In this document: positions 1 to 10,588 of the stretch, piece after piece
Numbering within the stretch: position 1 is the stretch's first letter
Layout of the letters: each line of letters starts with the position of its first letter
NCBI RefSeq assembly: GCF_036417845.1
Contig: NC_089978.1
Coordinates: 135,898,288-135,962,287, forward strand
Reading direction: 5' to 3'
DNA length: 64,000 bases
Source: Apteryx mantelli
Taxonomy: Eukaryota; Chordata; Aves; Apterygiformes; Apterygidae
Notes under the pieces: model-generated
The model's database searches: none
The model's input: the letters and a program-made list of their open reading frames with translations, nothing else
What the model was told of the DNA's origin: nothing
Program-made: the position numbers and the translations under genes

Positions 1-89
1 TATAGTTAGCAAGATGAACCACTTGTGAGACTGTATATGGAATACTATCTTCAATTTCCACACTTTCTGCCTAAGCAGAGCCAGAGTCT

Positions 90-372
90 TGGAGGAGCAC
101 AGTGAAAGGACAATGAGAAAAAGCTGCAGCAAAGGAAATTCTGAGTAGATATGAGGAAAAAATGCTTCCTCTAAGGCTGGTTCAGCACTGGAACAGGTGT
201 TCAGAGAGGCTGTCAAGTCTCTGCACTTGAAGATATGAAGTTGCCTGGACAAGGCCCTGAGCAGGTTGATCTGGCTTTGGAGCTAGCTCTGTTTTGAGCA
301 GGAATTTGGATCTAGAGACCTCCAGAAGTCCCTTCCCATCTAAATTTTTCTATGAGTCTATGATTTTTTCAT
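90..372 (+). mobile_element. CR1-type LINE 3' end fragment
   Basis: The stretch reads like the 3' tail of a chicken repeat 1 (CR1) LINE in plus orientation: a CACTGGAACAGG core near 187, then GAGAGGCTGTCAAGTCTCTG, then GACCTCCAGAAGTCCCTTCC near 319 and an imperfect TCTATGAGTCTATGA end repeat. It is 5'-truncated and diverged, with no ORF. CR1 tails of this kind are typical of birds, crocodilians and turtles, so it also helps place the host. Assignment is from memory of the consensus. Confidence 0.7.
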
Positions 373-3300
373 CTTCCTTTGTTGTTTTGAGAGATGTAGA
401 ATTTTTTTTTTTTTTTTGAAAGCAGGTCAGCAACCTACAAAAACCCACAAGTCTTTATTTTTTTGTGTGTGATACAACAGAAGCAGCAGCTGCACATGCA
501 GAAACCATCTGCAGACTTCAGAAACAAGAAGATTGTGTGATAACATGAGACAAAAAACCCCCACCAGCTTTCATAAAGGGCGTATGTGTCACTACTTCTG
601 TCCAACCATGATGCGGTAGGCAGATAACTGCTCCCTGTGCCTCATCCTGGGCAGCTGGGATGGTGCTGTGGTAAGAGATGCTGATAAGTTCTCAAAATGT
701 TTTTTTGAGTAAATGTCAAACCGCATCCTGTTTTGGCTAAACTCAACTGCTGTTCTTGTAAAGAGATATTTTCAAGAATATTTAGGCATGTCATCTGCCC
801 TGCTCCTGAGGTACCACTTTCTGCTGAGGCCTTCAGAGATATTTCCCCCTTCTGTGGCAGGCTCCAGTTATTTTAGCCAGAGATTTGCCTCACTCTATGC
901 CTCTTATTCCTTCTCCCTTGCTATTCCATTCCTAAGTGTCCTGCTTCTAATGCTCCACCAGTGCTCCTGTATCTTGGCCTGCACTATTTCTGCCTGTGTT
1001 TAGGAAACTTCTCTACATACAAGGTATGCTTCTGCTGTCCTCGTTTATTACTGAGTGAGCTGCCTCTGAATCACCAGTTGTTTAACTTGTACGACAAGGT
1101 GTTAGTTTAATGAGATACAAAGAGGATGAATGATCTCCAGAAACACTCCCCAGGATTAGTAATCCCTTGGCTTTACTGTTTATGTTGGGCAGAAATCCCC
1201 TTGATGTGTATTTCTCTTTTAAGGATGGCTGCTACAACTCTTCTCAGTTGTTACCTTAGTGTCCCCTCTTCTTCCCTCCTGCTTTCCATTTAAAAAATGA
1301 TAGATTGGAATGACCTCTTTCCAAGCAAAAACAATCTCATATCCTTGAGCAGTATCTCCTTCTTTTACTTTTCTGCTCTTCCCATTCTTTCCCATGGGTC
1401 CATAGTGTAACGGTGGGTAGCACAATACTTCTATTTGGTTTGCACAATATTATCTAGTAGGGTCCATACTGCTTTAACTGTTTGCAAGTCCAAATACCAT
1501 TCAGGAAAGGGAGTGGACAATCATGCTGATCTTTTGAATATAGTGCTTGCTTATTTTCATTATTTGTTGCATTGTCTGCCAAATTCAAGAGCATAAGGAG
1601 CTCTCAGGTAGGCCTTTTATTTTTCTATACCTGCAGAGAACTGTGTGTTGCAATGGTGCAGGAAGGTCAAGCTTTTTAATCTGGCTTTCTACTTGGTCAG
1701 AAATGGATGACTAAATGAGCTAGAGTATTAAGTTTCCTGCATCAAAACAGGAAGATAGAAGCAGAAATTGATGCACAGGGTATGATATAATATGGAGACT
1801 TCCTTTTATAATGTCTAGGTAATTTAACTACATCAGGAAAACCTGGGCTCGAGTGCCAGGTTTTCAGCTCTAGAAGCACAGATGTACTTCATTTCCATAT
1901 TAGCAGGAAGTAGCATTAGGCATTTTAACCCAGTGCTAGTCCAACATGCAGAGACCATCTCTGTTCATTTATATATTCTCCCAAAAGCCAATTCAGATCA
2001 TTCAGTTTTTGGAGAACTGCAGGAGTCATGTTAATATTTGTGTCATGCCATCATGGCTGATAAAGGAAAACACAGAGAACCCTATAAAGGAAGGAATTTT
2101 ATTAAAAGCTAGTTTTTAAAACAAGTAGATGTGGTTTCCCACATTTATCAGAATAAAAGGCTGGTTTCTGAAGCAAGTCAGGACTTGTGTACAAAGATTT
2201 GAAGCTTTCCACCTGCAGCATATCTCCATCCTCTTCTTCAAGCCTGATCTTTCAAGATGAATCATGTCTGGTACATTTTCTAAAGACAGAAGGAAAAAAA
2301 CAGGAGTTATGGATGCGCCACTGAGAAATACTGAGGTCCAGGTAATGATCGTTATGTAAGTGAATCTCTGAATGAGAGACGAAAAGGAATAGTCTAGTTT
2401 TCCACAGGTCGGTCTGCCAGGGTTTCAATTCTTATTACAGATGAAGGACTTAATGTTTTTGTTGCAAATGAATTTAAAGCAATTTAAAACACATATAGCT
2501 AGATAGAAGGAGATTACTTCATTTGTGTTTCAGTAAAAAGGTTGATAGGAAGGAAGGAAGGAATGGATGGAGGGAGGGAAACTGGAAGGGCAAGAGAGAG
2601 AAAGAAAAAGGAAGGAAAGAAAAAGAAAGAAAAGGAGGGAGGAAGGATGGAAGGAAAAAAGAAGAAAAGAAAACAAGAGAAAGATTTTGCTTTTCTTTTC
2701 CCTTACATTATTAGAAATCGAGGGTAACTTAATTTTAATCAATGGGAGTCACTTGGGCAGAAAATGAGTGACTGTGTGTGTGTAAGGTTAATGACGTTTT
2801 ATTCCTTGAATGGCTATTGATGAAGAGAAGGATGCTAATAAAAGTATGTCTTTCCATTTTGAATGTCTCAGATTCCTGTAGCTACAAACTCAATTTACAA
2901 TGGTGGGATTCAGTACTGCTTACTCAGCTGACATGTCTGTAAAGTGAAAAAAATATATATTTTTTCATTCAGTCAGTCACACCTCAAAAGAAATGAAGTG
3001 GTCTCCACCCAACCCTGCACCAAGGCTTCATATGTTAAAAAAAAAACACAAAAAACCAAAAAGATTCCCCCCCCCCCAAATTAGATCAGAAGATAATAAA
3101 TGTTTTTGATAAACAAATAAATGCTGCCCAAAAATGCAGCCTTAAAGAAACAATCTCTTTTATATCCTTCCCCTCTTTCTCTCCCTTCCTCTTCCCTGAC
3201 AGTTTACATTCTCTTCCCTTTTTCTGAGCTACAGCCTTTTTACTTTCCTCCTTTGCTTCTCTTGGTCTTTCTTAATTTTCTCTGTATTATCCCTACTCCC

Positions 3301-3422
3301 TTTCCCTCTCTTCTTTAAAGAAAACATACTTTTCTGTGATATTTTGTTCTTTGTTTTGTGCGATATCTGCCTGGCATTCTTTCTCTCCCTCTTTTCATCT
3401 AAAGCCCATGCCTTCATCCTCA
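373..3422. other. Region 3' of TRBC, no gene seen
   Basis: No gene supported. AT-rich, with a purine tract at 2548-2690. A possible TRBC poly(A) signal (AATAAA on minus) lies at 2797-2802. Scattered ETS-like (near 1749 and 1904) and RUNX-like (near 2129) motifs could belong to the TRB enhancer, which lies 3' of C in mammals; this is speculative. Confidence 0.4.
2548..2690. repeat. GGAA/GAAA purine simple repeat
   Basis: A run of about 140 bases almost purely of A and G on the plus strand, built of imperfect GGAA, GGGA and GAAA units. Several overlapping short ORFs here are low-complexity artefacts rich in K, E, G and R, or in S, F and L on the other strand. Confidence 0.85.
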
Positions 3423-4781
3423 CTATCTCGTTCTCTTGAAAATGTTGAAAAACACAATATAATTTTTAGAGGGGTGGGTTTGTATAAGCCTTTATGGAAG
3501 ACCTCATTTTGTCCACACTGGTCTCCAGTACAGTTAGAATGAGTTAACAAAGCTGTACAGAACAGAAGAAGAACTCTGTTCCTCACCTTGGACCTGAGTA
3601 TCAGTCCAGTCACAAACATCCCATACAAAATGCTTTTGAAGATGAGCATGATGTACACAATCTTCCCAGCTATAGCACTTCTCTGATAGTTTTCTGAAAA
3701 GTAAGGGAGAAAACAATAAAGAAAAACTTACAAAAAAAAAAGGCATTTCTTTAGAAAATTATCCGAAGCAAGGAGATTTTTTTTTCATACTGCTGATTAG
3801 AACAGCTAGTGCAATGGCAGTATGTGAAATGCACCAGTCTCATGGAATGTTTTGTGAGAGTAGACAGAAGTTGGATGTTCACACCCACATGTGTGTATCC
3901 AACTAGCACATGAATGCATGGGTCCACACATATATAGTCCCACACCTGTGCACACAGGCATGAATAGCTGTGCCTGCCAGCAAAAAAACCTCACAGGACA
4001 CTGACACACATGCACAAAAAAACGCATCTCTCTTCACACACATGTACACACAGATAAACAAACTCACTGGTTTCAAGGGAGGAAAATTTCAATGGTTTAA
4101 CTTACCTTTGAAGATAGTACAACCTGAAAACAGAAGGAAAGAAATAGGAGTTATTATTTGAGCCCACACATGTATCAGCTCCTCTTCTAAAGAGCTCTGT
4201 TTGTGCAGTCACTTACATAATTGAGAGTGTGGGAATGAGAATTGCATGGCTCTTAGCCAGTTTGGAGAAGAACAGGATTGGATTCCTATGCTTGGTTTCA
4301 TTTTCCAGGGACTGACAGATCCGAGTTAAGTGTAGTAGGCTGGCAAGAAATGTGCCTTCGGTTCTCACTGCTTGCTCTAGGGATAGGAACCTTCAGATAA
4401 TGACTTCCCCCCCTACACCCAAATATATTCATTTTATTTACTCACCAGCATCTCCAGAGATGAATTTGTGTATCGATTCCAGTGTCTCATTCTTAAAGAA
4501 TGTGGCAACACACTCAAAACGATTCAAAGGGTTGAACCATTCCTGGGCTGAGATCCTCAGTCGGCTGGTCAATGAGTAGGTATTCCCATTCCTTGTGGAA
4601 GACTCATCTGTCCCCACCCCATCTGTCCTCTGAGCACCGTTCACCTTCCAGACTAGATTGAGGAAGTCAGGATAGAAACCAGAGGCCAGGCATACCAGCG
4701 TGGCCTTGCTCTTCTGTTGGATCTCTTGCTTTGATGGGGAAAAGATGGCCACAGCTGGTGGTATGATTTCATCGTTCTCCC
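3423..4781 (-). CDS. TRBC: T-cell receptor beta constant region (TRBC)
   Basis: Constant region of the TCR beta chain, which pairs with TCR alpha and CD3 in the T-cell membrane. Exon 1 (4446-4781, 336 nt) starts with two bases that complete the codon left by the J segment and encodes a C1-set Ig domain: PPAVAIFSPS, first Cys in ATLVCLASGFYPD, Trp in LVWKVNG, second Cys in RFECVATF, and one N-glycosylation site (NET). The FG loop is short, as in non-mammals. Exon 2 (4106-4123) is 18 nt, as in mammals, and carries the inter-chain Cys (GCTIFK). Exon 3 (3587-3693, 107 nt, the mammalian length) encodes connecting peptide and membrane span with the conserved Lys (IMLIFKSILYGMF). All junctions are GT/AG and keep frame. 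The tail exon is less certain: the best choice is 3423-3434, giving RTR and a stop. Only one C gene lies in the window. Confidence 0.93.
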
Positions 4782-6730
4782 CTGGAATAGAAAGCAATGT
4801 GGCCCAGAGCCTTCATTACTGTCCTCAACCAGGAACCCCCTATTGTGTTCATATCTGTTTGTGCTGTGTGATGCTTGATATATCTGGCCTTTTCACAAAT
4901 GTCCATTATATCTATTAGTTAGTTAGACACAAGGAGTCTGCAAACTTTTGTTTTCATTCACTACACAGAAACATAAAAGGCCTGGCTACAGAAATGCATG
5001 ATTGTTCAAAGTTCTGGTGATGTCTCTCTCAGAAGAACAAGGAAGCTATTAAGAGGCTGAACAGACTAATAAGCAGTGAAGCATCCACTGGTGCTATAGG
5101 GCTCTTATTTGTGATATTGCACTAACAGAAAAAATTCTGTATTATAAGGCACAAGCATCTTCAACTGACTGTGATGCATCTGTGGAGATTTAGTAAGAGA
5201 AGATGCGGTGTTCAAAATTATACTGCCATGTGGCATCTTACTTGTATCATCATCTAAGAAATGACTTGAAAGCAAGGAGCTAATTTTTCTCACTGTCTGA
5301 AGTGAAGAAAACTTTAGGTAGGTGCTCTGAACATGCGTGGGGCAATTTCTGCTTTAAATCTGAACTTGCCATCCTTTTTAAGACTATGATATCTCTCTTT
5401 ATGTTATCTATTATTTAGGTTATTTTACACATTAGAAACCCTTGTCTTAGACTACCAATCTGTTCAAAATAATGCAAGATTCTATACGCTCACAAAGCAA
5501 AAAAAGTTCCTTTTCTCAAAGGGTTTAATACTTATGTATAAGACAAAAGGCAACAGATGTATACAGTCAAAAAGGGTATACAAGGAAACAATGAGATACT
5601 AATCAGAAATTAGGCAGTGACCTTCAAAAGGCAGGATATTCTTTACATTTTTTGTCCATTTTATTACTAAATTATGGAGTTCCTCTGAGTAATAGAGATC
5701 CTTTCTTACTAGTCTAGCATGATAAACCCACCCGGACTGCAGAGTGCACATGGAAACAGAAATGCAGAGAGAGGAACTGTGGAATCAGACAAAGAGAAAA
5801 CTGTTTTACTATTTTTTGTGAAGGCAGTATAAATTGTGGATGCTCTTCTTGCTCGCTCCCTCTTTTCTAGACTAGGCATATATAAATTAGCAGAAATTTA
5901 TAACTTACATTGATCTTGACCCTTAAGCCCTGGTGTTACCTTTCAGCTGTTAACATTAATCATGTTTGTCAGTGCTTATTCTGTAAAGAACTTTGGGGCC
6001 CTGCTGTGAAAACATGCAAGCTCATACAGCCCTCAAAAGGAGGTAACTAGATAGTACTGGAGGTAACTGGCTAGAAAGTTTTGCACTGCTCTGTTTTCTT
6101 CCTGGTGAACACTAGTGGAGTTTGATCATGGCTATTGCTCCCTTCTAGAACTTGGTTTTATGATTTTTTTTAATCTTAAAAGTCTGTAAGTTCATTGGCT
6201 CATAGCTGCGATGGCTGATGAGTGAAGACATGGAAACAGATAAGAAGGACAAAACAGAATACTGAGAGAGATTTAATTGACTAAAAGGAAAAAGAAGACA
6301 AAGAGGAAGGCAGGAGAAAAAGGCAGACAGAACAACAAAAATACTGAAAAGACAAAGAAAGCCAGAAAAAGAGCATGCTTGAAATGGAACAAGGAGACTG
6401 ATACAAGTAAGAACCGAGGCAACCATAAAAATGTATCAGCATAATAGTCCATTCTGTTCTGATCTCCAACACTGGTCCTGGCAGACACAGGCACAATGCT
6501 TAATCACTCTTATGCATAAGTTCATGCATGCCCTTTTGCACATTCTTTCAACATCTAAGAGAAAAAGTGTAACATTACCATCATGGCAAGGTAGGTTTCA
6601 TAGTTTACTGTTATCTTTCACTCCTACTCTCATTTGAAAATCTTCTATGTAAAAGCTACCTATCATTAACGAAAAGGAAATTTTCAAATATCCTTCACGT
6701 TGAGCACTCAGATAAATCACAACTGCTCAC
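4782..6730. other. J-C intron
   Basis: Intron between the TRBJ segments and TRBC exon 1. I scanned for the reverse complement of the FGxG J motif and saw no further J segment here. No other gene seen. Confidence 0.6.
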
Positions 6731-6781
6731 CTTTAACTAAGCACAGTGCCAACTCCAAAGATAAGGGGTGAAGTGAAAACA
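6731..6781 (-). pseudogene. TRBJ pseudogene
   Basis: A J-like segment with the motif PLIFGVGTVLS and a good splice donor (GTGAGC) directly after it. In the FGVG frame a TAA stop falls just before the donor, and the segment ends in phase 2 instead of the phase 1 that TRBC exon 1 needs. On the 5' side there is a nonamer at 6801-6809 (GGTTATAGT on minus) at an exact 12-bp spacing, but the heptamer position (6782-6788) is degraded to AGCTGCG. It probably can neither recombine nor encode a chain. The weak donor GTTAAA two codons earlier would restore phase, so rare use cannot be fully ruled out. Confidence 0.65.
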
Positions 6782-7694
6782 CGCAGCTGTACACTGTCAG
6801 ACTATAACCCACAGTATCCTTATGCTCTTTTTGTCAGCCATCTAGTTCCCAAAAGTGGGAATGCAGGGGGAGGGGAGGGGGTGAGTGGGAGCAGGCCCTA
6901 GTGTGTATTTCTACAGTTTGCTATCAGATCTGGCAGTGGCAGAAGGAAAAGGTTGTTTTCCCCTGTGATTTCAAAACACTCAATGCAGCAGCCTTTTGGT
7001 ATAGGTGAGGATAACTCCCTTTCAGGGAGGGGAGAAGAGAGAGAAAGCAGATAGAAAAAAAGAAGAATGGAGGAGAAAAGTGCACTGAGAGAAAGAGGAC
7101 ACAGATGTTTTGAGAATCAGTAACAGTGAAAAAGAATGCTGGAGGGAGCCAGTGTCCCACAGCAACTTTGGGCAGCCTGCCCGTCAGCTAGAGAGGGGAG
7201 CAATATACCAGCAAGACTGCTCTTTCCCTGCATGATCCAGCAGCCACGAGAATCCAGTCCTGGAGCCATGAGTCTAATCCTGCCTCTGAAATATTGCTCC
7301 TGGTTGTTACACAGTGAGGCAGGAGAACGGCCCAAACTGGCAGACTTGCAGAGAAGGATATTTCATTTCCAACCTCTGCAATGTTTTCTTGGACACTGGG
7401 ATGAGACAGAGTTATTTCTTCCTTTCTCTCACAATGTGGCTTCCATTCAAGAAAGATGGAGTATCATAAGCCAAAGGACACAAGGATCTCAAAAAAAAAA
7501 GTGTCTGTAAACTCTACACTTCCATATCAACCCATCTGTAACATTCTTTCTAATAAATAATCAATAAAGCATTAGTTCTGTCCTTATGGCTGAATGAAAA
7601 ATGCTAATTAGTTTGTTGTTAATTGAGAATGCTCTTTTTCCCTGAAACAATATCACATAAACCACAGAGATCTGAGTTCTCTCTCACCTCTCAC

Positions 7695-7743
7695 CTAGGA
7701 CTGTGAGTTTTGTCCCACTGCCGAAGTACAGTCTTTCATTACT
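7695..7743 (-). CDS. TRBJ: T-cell receptor beta joining segment (TRBJ), C-proximal functional
   Basis: A 49-nt J segment reading SNERLYFGSGTKLTVL plus one base, then a GTGAGA splice donor. The FGSGT motif is the canonical J-beta G-strand. The one left-over base fits TRBC exon 1. It will form the 3' part of CDR3 and framework 4 after D-J joining. Its recombination signal lies just 5' on the minus strand with a 12-bp spacer. Confidence 0.92.
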
Positions 7744-7771
7744 CACACTACTTTGCAGCTTCAGGAAAACC
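7744..7771 (-). promoter_or_regulatory. 12-RSS of the C-proximal TRBJ
   Basis: On the minus strand: nonamer GGTTTTCCT (7763-7771), 12-bp spacer, heptamer TAGTGTG (7744-7750) flush with the J coding end. The heptamer departs from CACTGTG in its first three bases, but the GTG next to the coding end is kept. It is a RAG1/RAG2 site that pairs with the 23-RSS 3' of TRBD. Confidence 0.85.
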
Positions 7772-9219
7772 TCTCCTCCACTTTTAGTCCTCTGAGCCAA
7801 CCCTGTGGACCAACCCTTCACTCATGCAGTACCAGCAAAAGAAGAAACACAAAGGGCATTAATTTAGAGTCCCCTAAAAAGGGGGAAAGGTATATAAGGG
7901 ACCACTATCATATCCATGTGTCTGACTAGGTGAGACCAATCCCAGAAATACGATTTCCAGAGCCCTTTTGCTTAGGTGAATCAGCTGTTGGAGCTTTTAC
8001 CATTTCTTTAGAGCAGATTTATGTAGATGCATTATTAGAAAATTCCCATATGCAGGCAGAGTAATTTTCTTTGCTTATTTTCAGCTGAACAGCCTCATTT
8101 CCTTAAACTATTTCAACCTCATGAATATACCCTTGTAAAATAAATGTCTTTTTTAGTCCCTAAGCATCCTTTCCTTTGCCCTTCTCTGGATGGAAGTCTT
8201 TGCTTTTATTCTCTATGCTCTCTTAGCTATGATTACTCTACTTAGCTGCGCAGCTGACTATGGTCAATGAGGAGTCAGTGTCTTGATTTTCATCAGCTCA
8301 GGCACCTCCGAGTCACACTCCATCTCAAAAAATGTGCTGATCACTGCAGAGTATTACAAGGGTCTCAATTTTTGCTGTAGAGACCGAGTTCTATCATTTG
8401 TAAGCATTTTATTTTCCAGTGGAAGGGTTAGGTGCAACAGTCTGAGACATCAATTCTTCTGACCCCAGGGACAATATAATGAGAAATATAGATCCGCCAT
8501 CATTTGTCAGGGTCTTAGAAGCAGACAAAACAGCCTGTTTTGTGGAAAATTTCCATGGTGTGGAAGAGATAGAGAACAACTGGGAATTAAAGAGCTGCAT
8601 ACAGCTGTATTACTTATGATAAAGCTGAGTATTTATTTTTTTGCTTTTGTTTAGACAATTAAAATTAATATTTGGTAGGAATATTTGTCTTCCTCAGTTG
8701 TATGATAACATATGCTTTAGTTTACCCTTAGAAAATCCAACATAATTTTAGTTACAGATTTTTGATTTTGTCTTCTAGACCTGACCAAAGTGTGACTGTA
8801 ACTCAGTCCTTTCCAGACAGAGAGCTCTTCAGTGACCTGTCCTTAATTACCTGCAGCCCCAGAAGAACTAGAATTATGGGGAATGGTTATACTTTTGGAA
8901 AACAGTGTTTTTTGCAGATATTGATTTATTAAGAAGCTATATTTATGATTTGCACATGTTTTTCAATCCACTCCTCATTCTCATTATTTTTATGGCCAGC
9001 TCTTTATTCACAGACAATGTATTCATTCAGTTCTCCAAAGAGCAGTATAGTCTTACCTAGAGTAGCCAGCTTACTCTATTCTCCAAAGTACATTAGGTTA
9101 TTGGCGCATCAGAAGAACATCAGTTTAATAATGAAAGAGGGGATAAGGTTAAAAGCAAGCTCTCTAAAGAGAAGATATGGGTTTCAAGTTGTTTAAAAGA
9201 GAAAACAAAGATTTCTTAC
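7772..9219. other. Spacer between TRBJ segments
   Basis: AT-rich DNA between the two functional J segments. No J motif with a recombination signal and no other gene seen. Confidence 0.55.
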
Positions 9220-9268
9220 CCATCACTGTAAGTTTTGTGCCATTGCCGAAAGTCACCTTATTGTTATT
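9220..9268 (-). CDS. TRBJ: T-cell receptor beta joining segment (TRBJ), D-proximal functional
   Basis: A 49-nt J segment reading NNNKVTFGNGTKLTVM plus one base, followed by a GTAAGA splice donor. It has the FGNGT J-beta motif and ends in the same phase as the other functional J, so it splices in frame to TRBC. It lies about 1.3 kb 3' of TRBD. Confidence 0.92.
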
Positions 9269-9296
9269 CACAGTGACAAAGTGTTGTATCATAAGC
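9269..9296 (-). promoter_or_regulatory. 12-RSS of the D-proximal TRBJ
   Basis: On the minus strand: nonamer-like GCTTATGAT (9288-9296), 12-bp spacer, perfect heptamer CACTGTG (9269-9275) flush with the J coding end. The nonamer is weak; the heptamer is ideal. Confidence 0.85.
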
Positions 9297-10508
9297 AAAG
9301 AAAAGGGATGCACTGCAGGTGACTTTAGTGAGCAGAAGCTTAAGCAATGTTTACTATATCTGGAATCCCAAAGATGTTCTCAGTCTCTGTCTGGAGGGCT
9401 TTCGCAGCAAACCAATTTGAATTCTCACTGTATAATCTTTAGCATTTATGAGAGTATTTTTCAGAATTTATTGATATTTATTTTCATTGTCTATGTTTCA
9501 CCTCAAGTTGTTTCACAACCATTCTCTAATCTCCAGGTTTTCCCATTGATACCACATGCTATTCCAGTTTTGCAGAAGTAGAAACCGTACAGAGGTACCC
9601 AAATTGGTAGAGGCTGTCAGTGTCTAGAAATATAATTCCTTTCTAACCCGAGCTTCCTGACTCTCAGTTTCATACTCTAAACATTAGGAATCCTTCCTTT
9701 CTTTAACCTGTAGGGTTAAATAATCAAATATTACTTGCTTTCTGGCTGTCAGGGTCACCTGCTCTGTTCATATGGGTGGTTCACCTTTGTGGCACTGAAT
9801 TAAAACACTCATCTGTTTTCCCTTCACTGGCAGGTCAGCCGTCTTGAACTCTCATGCAGAACCCCATTTGATTCACTGGTAGTGTAAAAGTAATCCACAC
9901 AAGGAGAGCCCAGAAGAGTTAGTCGGATGGTCTGAGACAAATCCTTGATATCCATTAGGAAGAACTGCAGTGAGGCAGCGTGGAGAATGATCAGAGAGAA
10001 ATATTGGACTGACAGGCATGATAGTCAGCCAGTGAACACTGGAGGCTTATTTAAGAAAGAAAGGCCCAACTCTATCTTACACTGAAGCTACTATTGCCTC
10101 TTTTTTGACACCTGATGCAGAAAGCAGCATTCTGACAGGTACTGGCTACATTTCAGAACCCTTTTTGTAACACTTTTGCCATTTTAATAAAGAATCATAT
10201 TTGGTTCTTTAGCAAAACATTATTGCAACAGAAAATTATTAATTGTCTGCTTCACATGCTCCGACAGGTTTTAGGTGCATCTCCACTGAACCTGGTTTTC
10301 TGAAAATTATTTCAAGGTCATCACAGAATCTCCTGCCTTGTTTTCTAGAGAGGATAGGCTTCCGGTTCTCAGATGATGGAAGGTAACAGAAGTGATTCCC
10401 ATAATAGTAAGTCTGTCAAGAGAAACCAAGATAGAGCATGACCATGATGCTGCAGAGTGATCCACACCTGTCTTAACACACTCTTCCCACAATGCTTAAA
10501 CACGTAGG
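9297..10508. other. D-J spacer
   Basis: Non-coding spacer between TRBD and the first TRBJ. No gene seen. Confidence 0.55.
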
Positions 10509-10547
10509 GTTTTTTGTAAAGGCCTTCTGGGGGAATGTATCATTGTG
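10509..10547 (-). promoter_or_regulatory. 3' 23-RSS of TRBD
   Basis: On the minus strand, directly after the D segment: heptamer CACAATG (10541-10547), exactly 23-bp spacer, nonamer ACAAAAAAC (10509-10517). This is the signal that joins D to the 12-RSS of a J segment. Confidence 0.92.
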
Positions 10548-10560
10548 AGTCCCCTGTCCC
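10548..10560 (-). CDS. TRBD: T-cell receptor beta diversity segment (TRBD)
   Basis: A 13-bp G-rich segment, GGGACAGGGGACT on the minus strand, framed exactly by a 12-RSS on its 5' side and a 23-RSS on its 3' side. The GGGACAGGGG core is shared with mammalian and chicken D-beta segments (from memory). It can be read in several frames and makes the centre of the beta-chain CDR3. It is the only D segment I found; its 12/23 flanks force V-to-D-to-J order. Confidence 0.95.
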
Positions 10561-10588
10561 CACAATGATGCAACCTCATACAAAAACA
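10561..10588 (-). promoter_or_regulatory. 5' 12-RSS of TRBD
   Basis: On the minus strand, upstream of the D segment: nonamer TGTTTTTGT (10580-10588), exactly 12-bp spacer, heptamer CATTGTG (10561-10567). It pairs with the 23-RSS of V segments. Confidence 0.93.
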
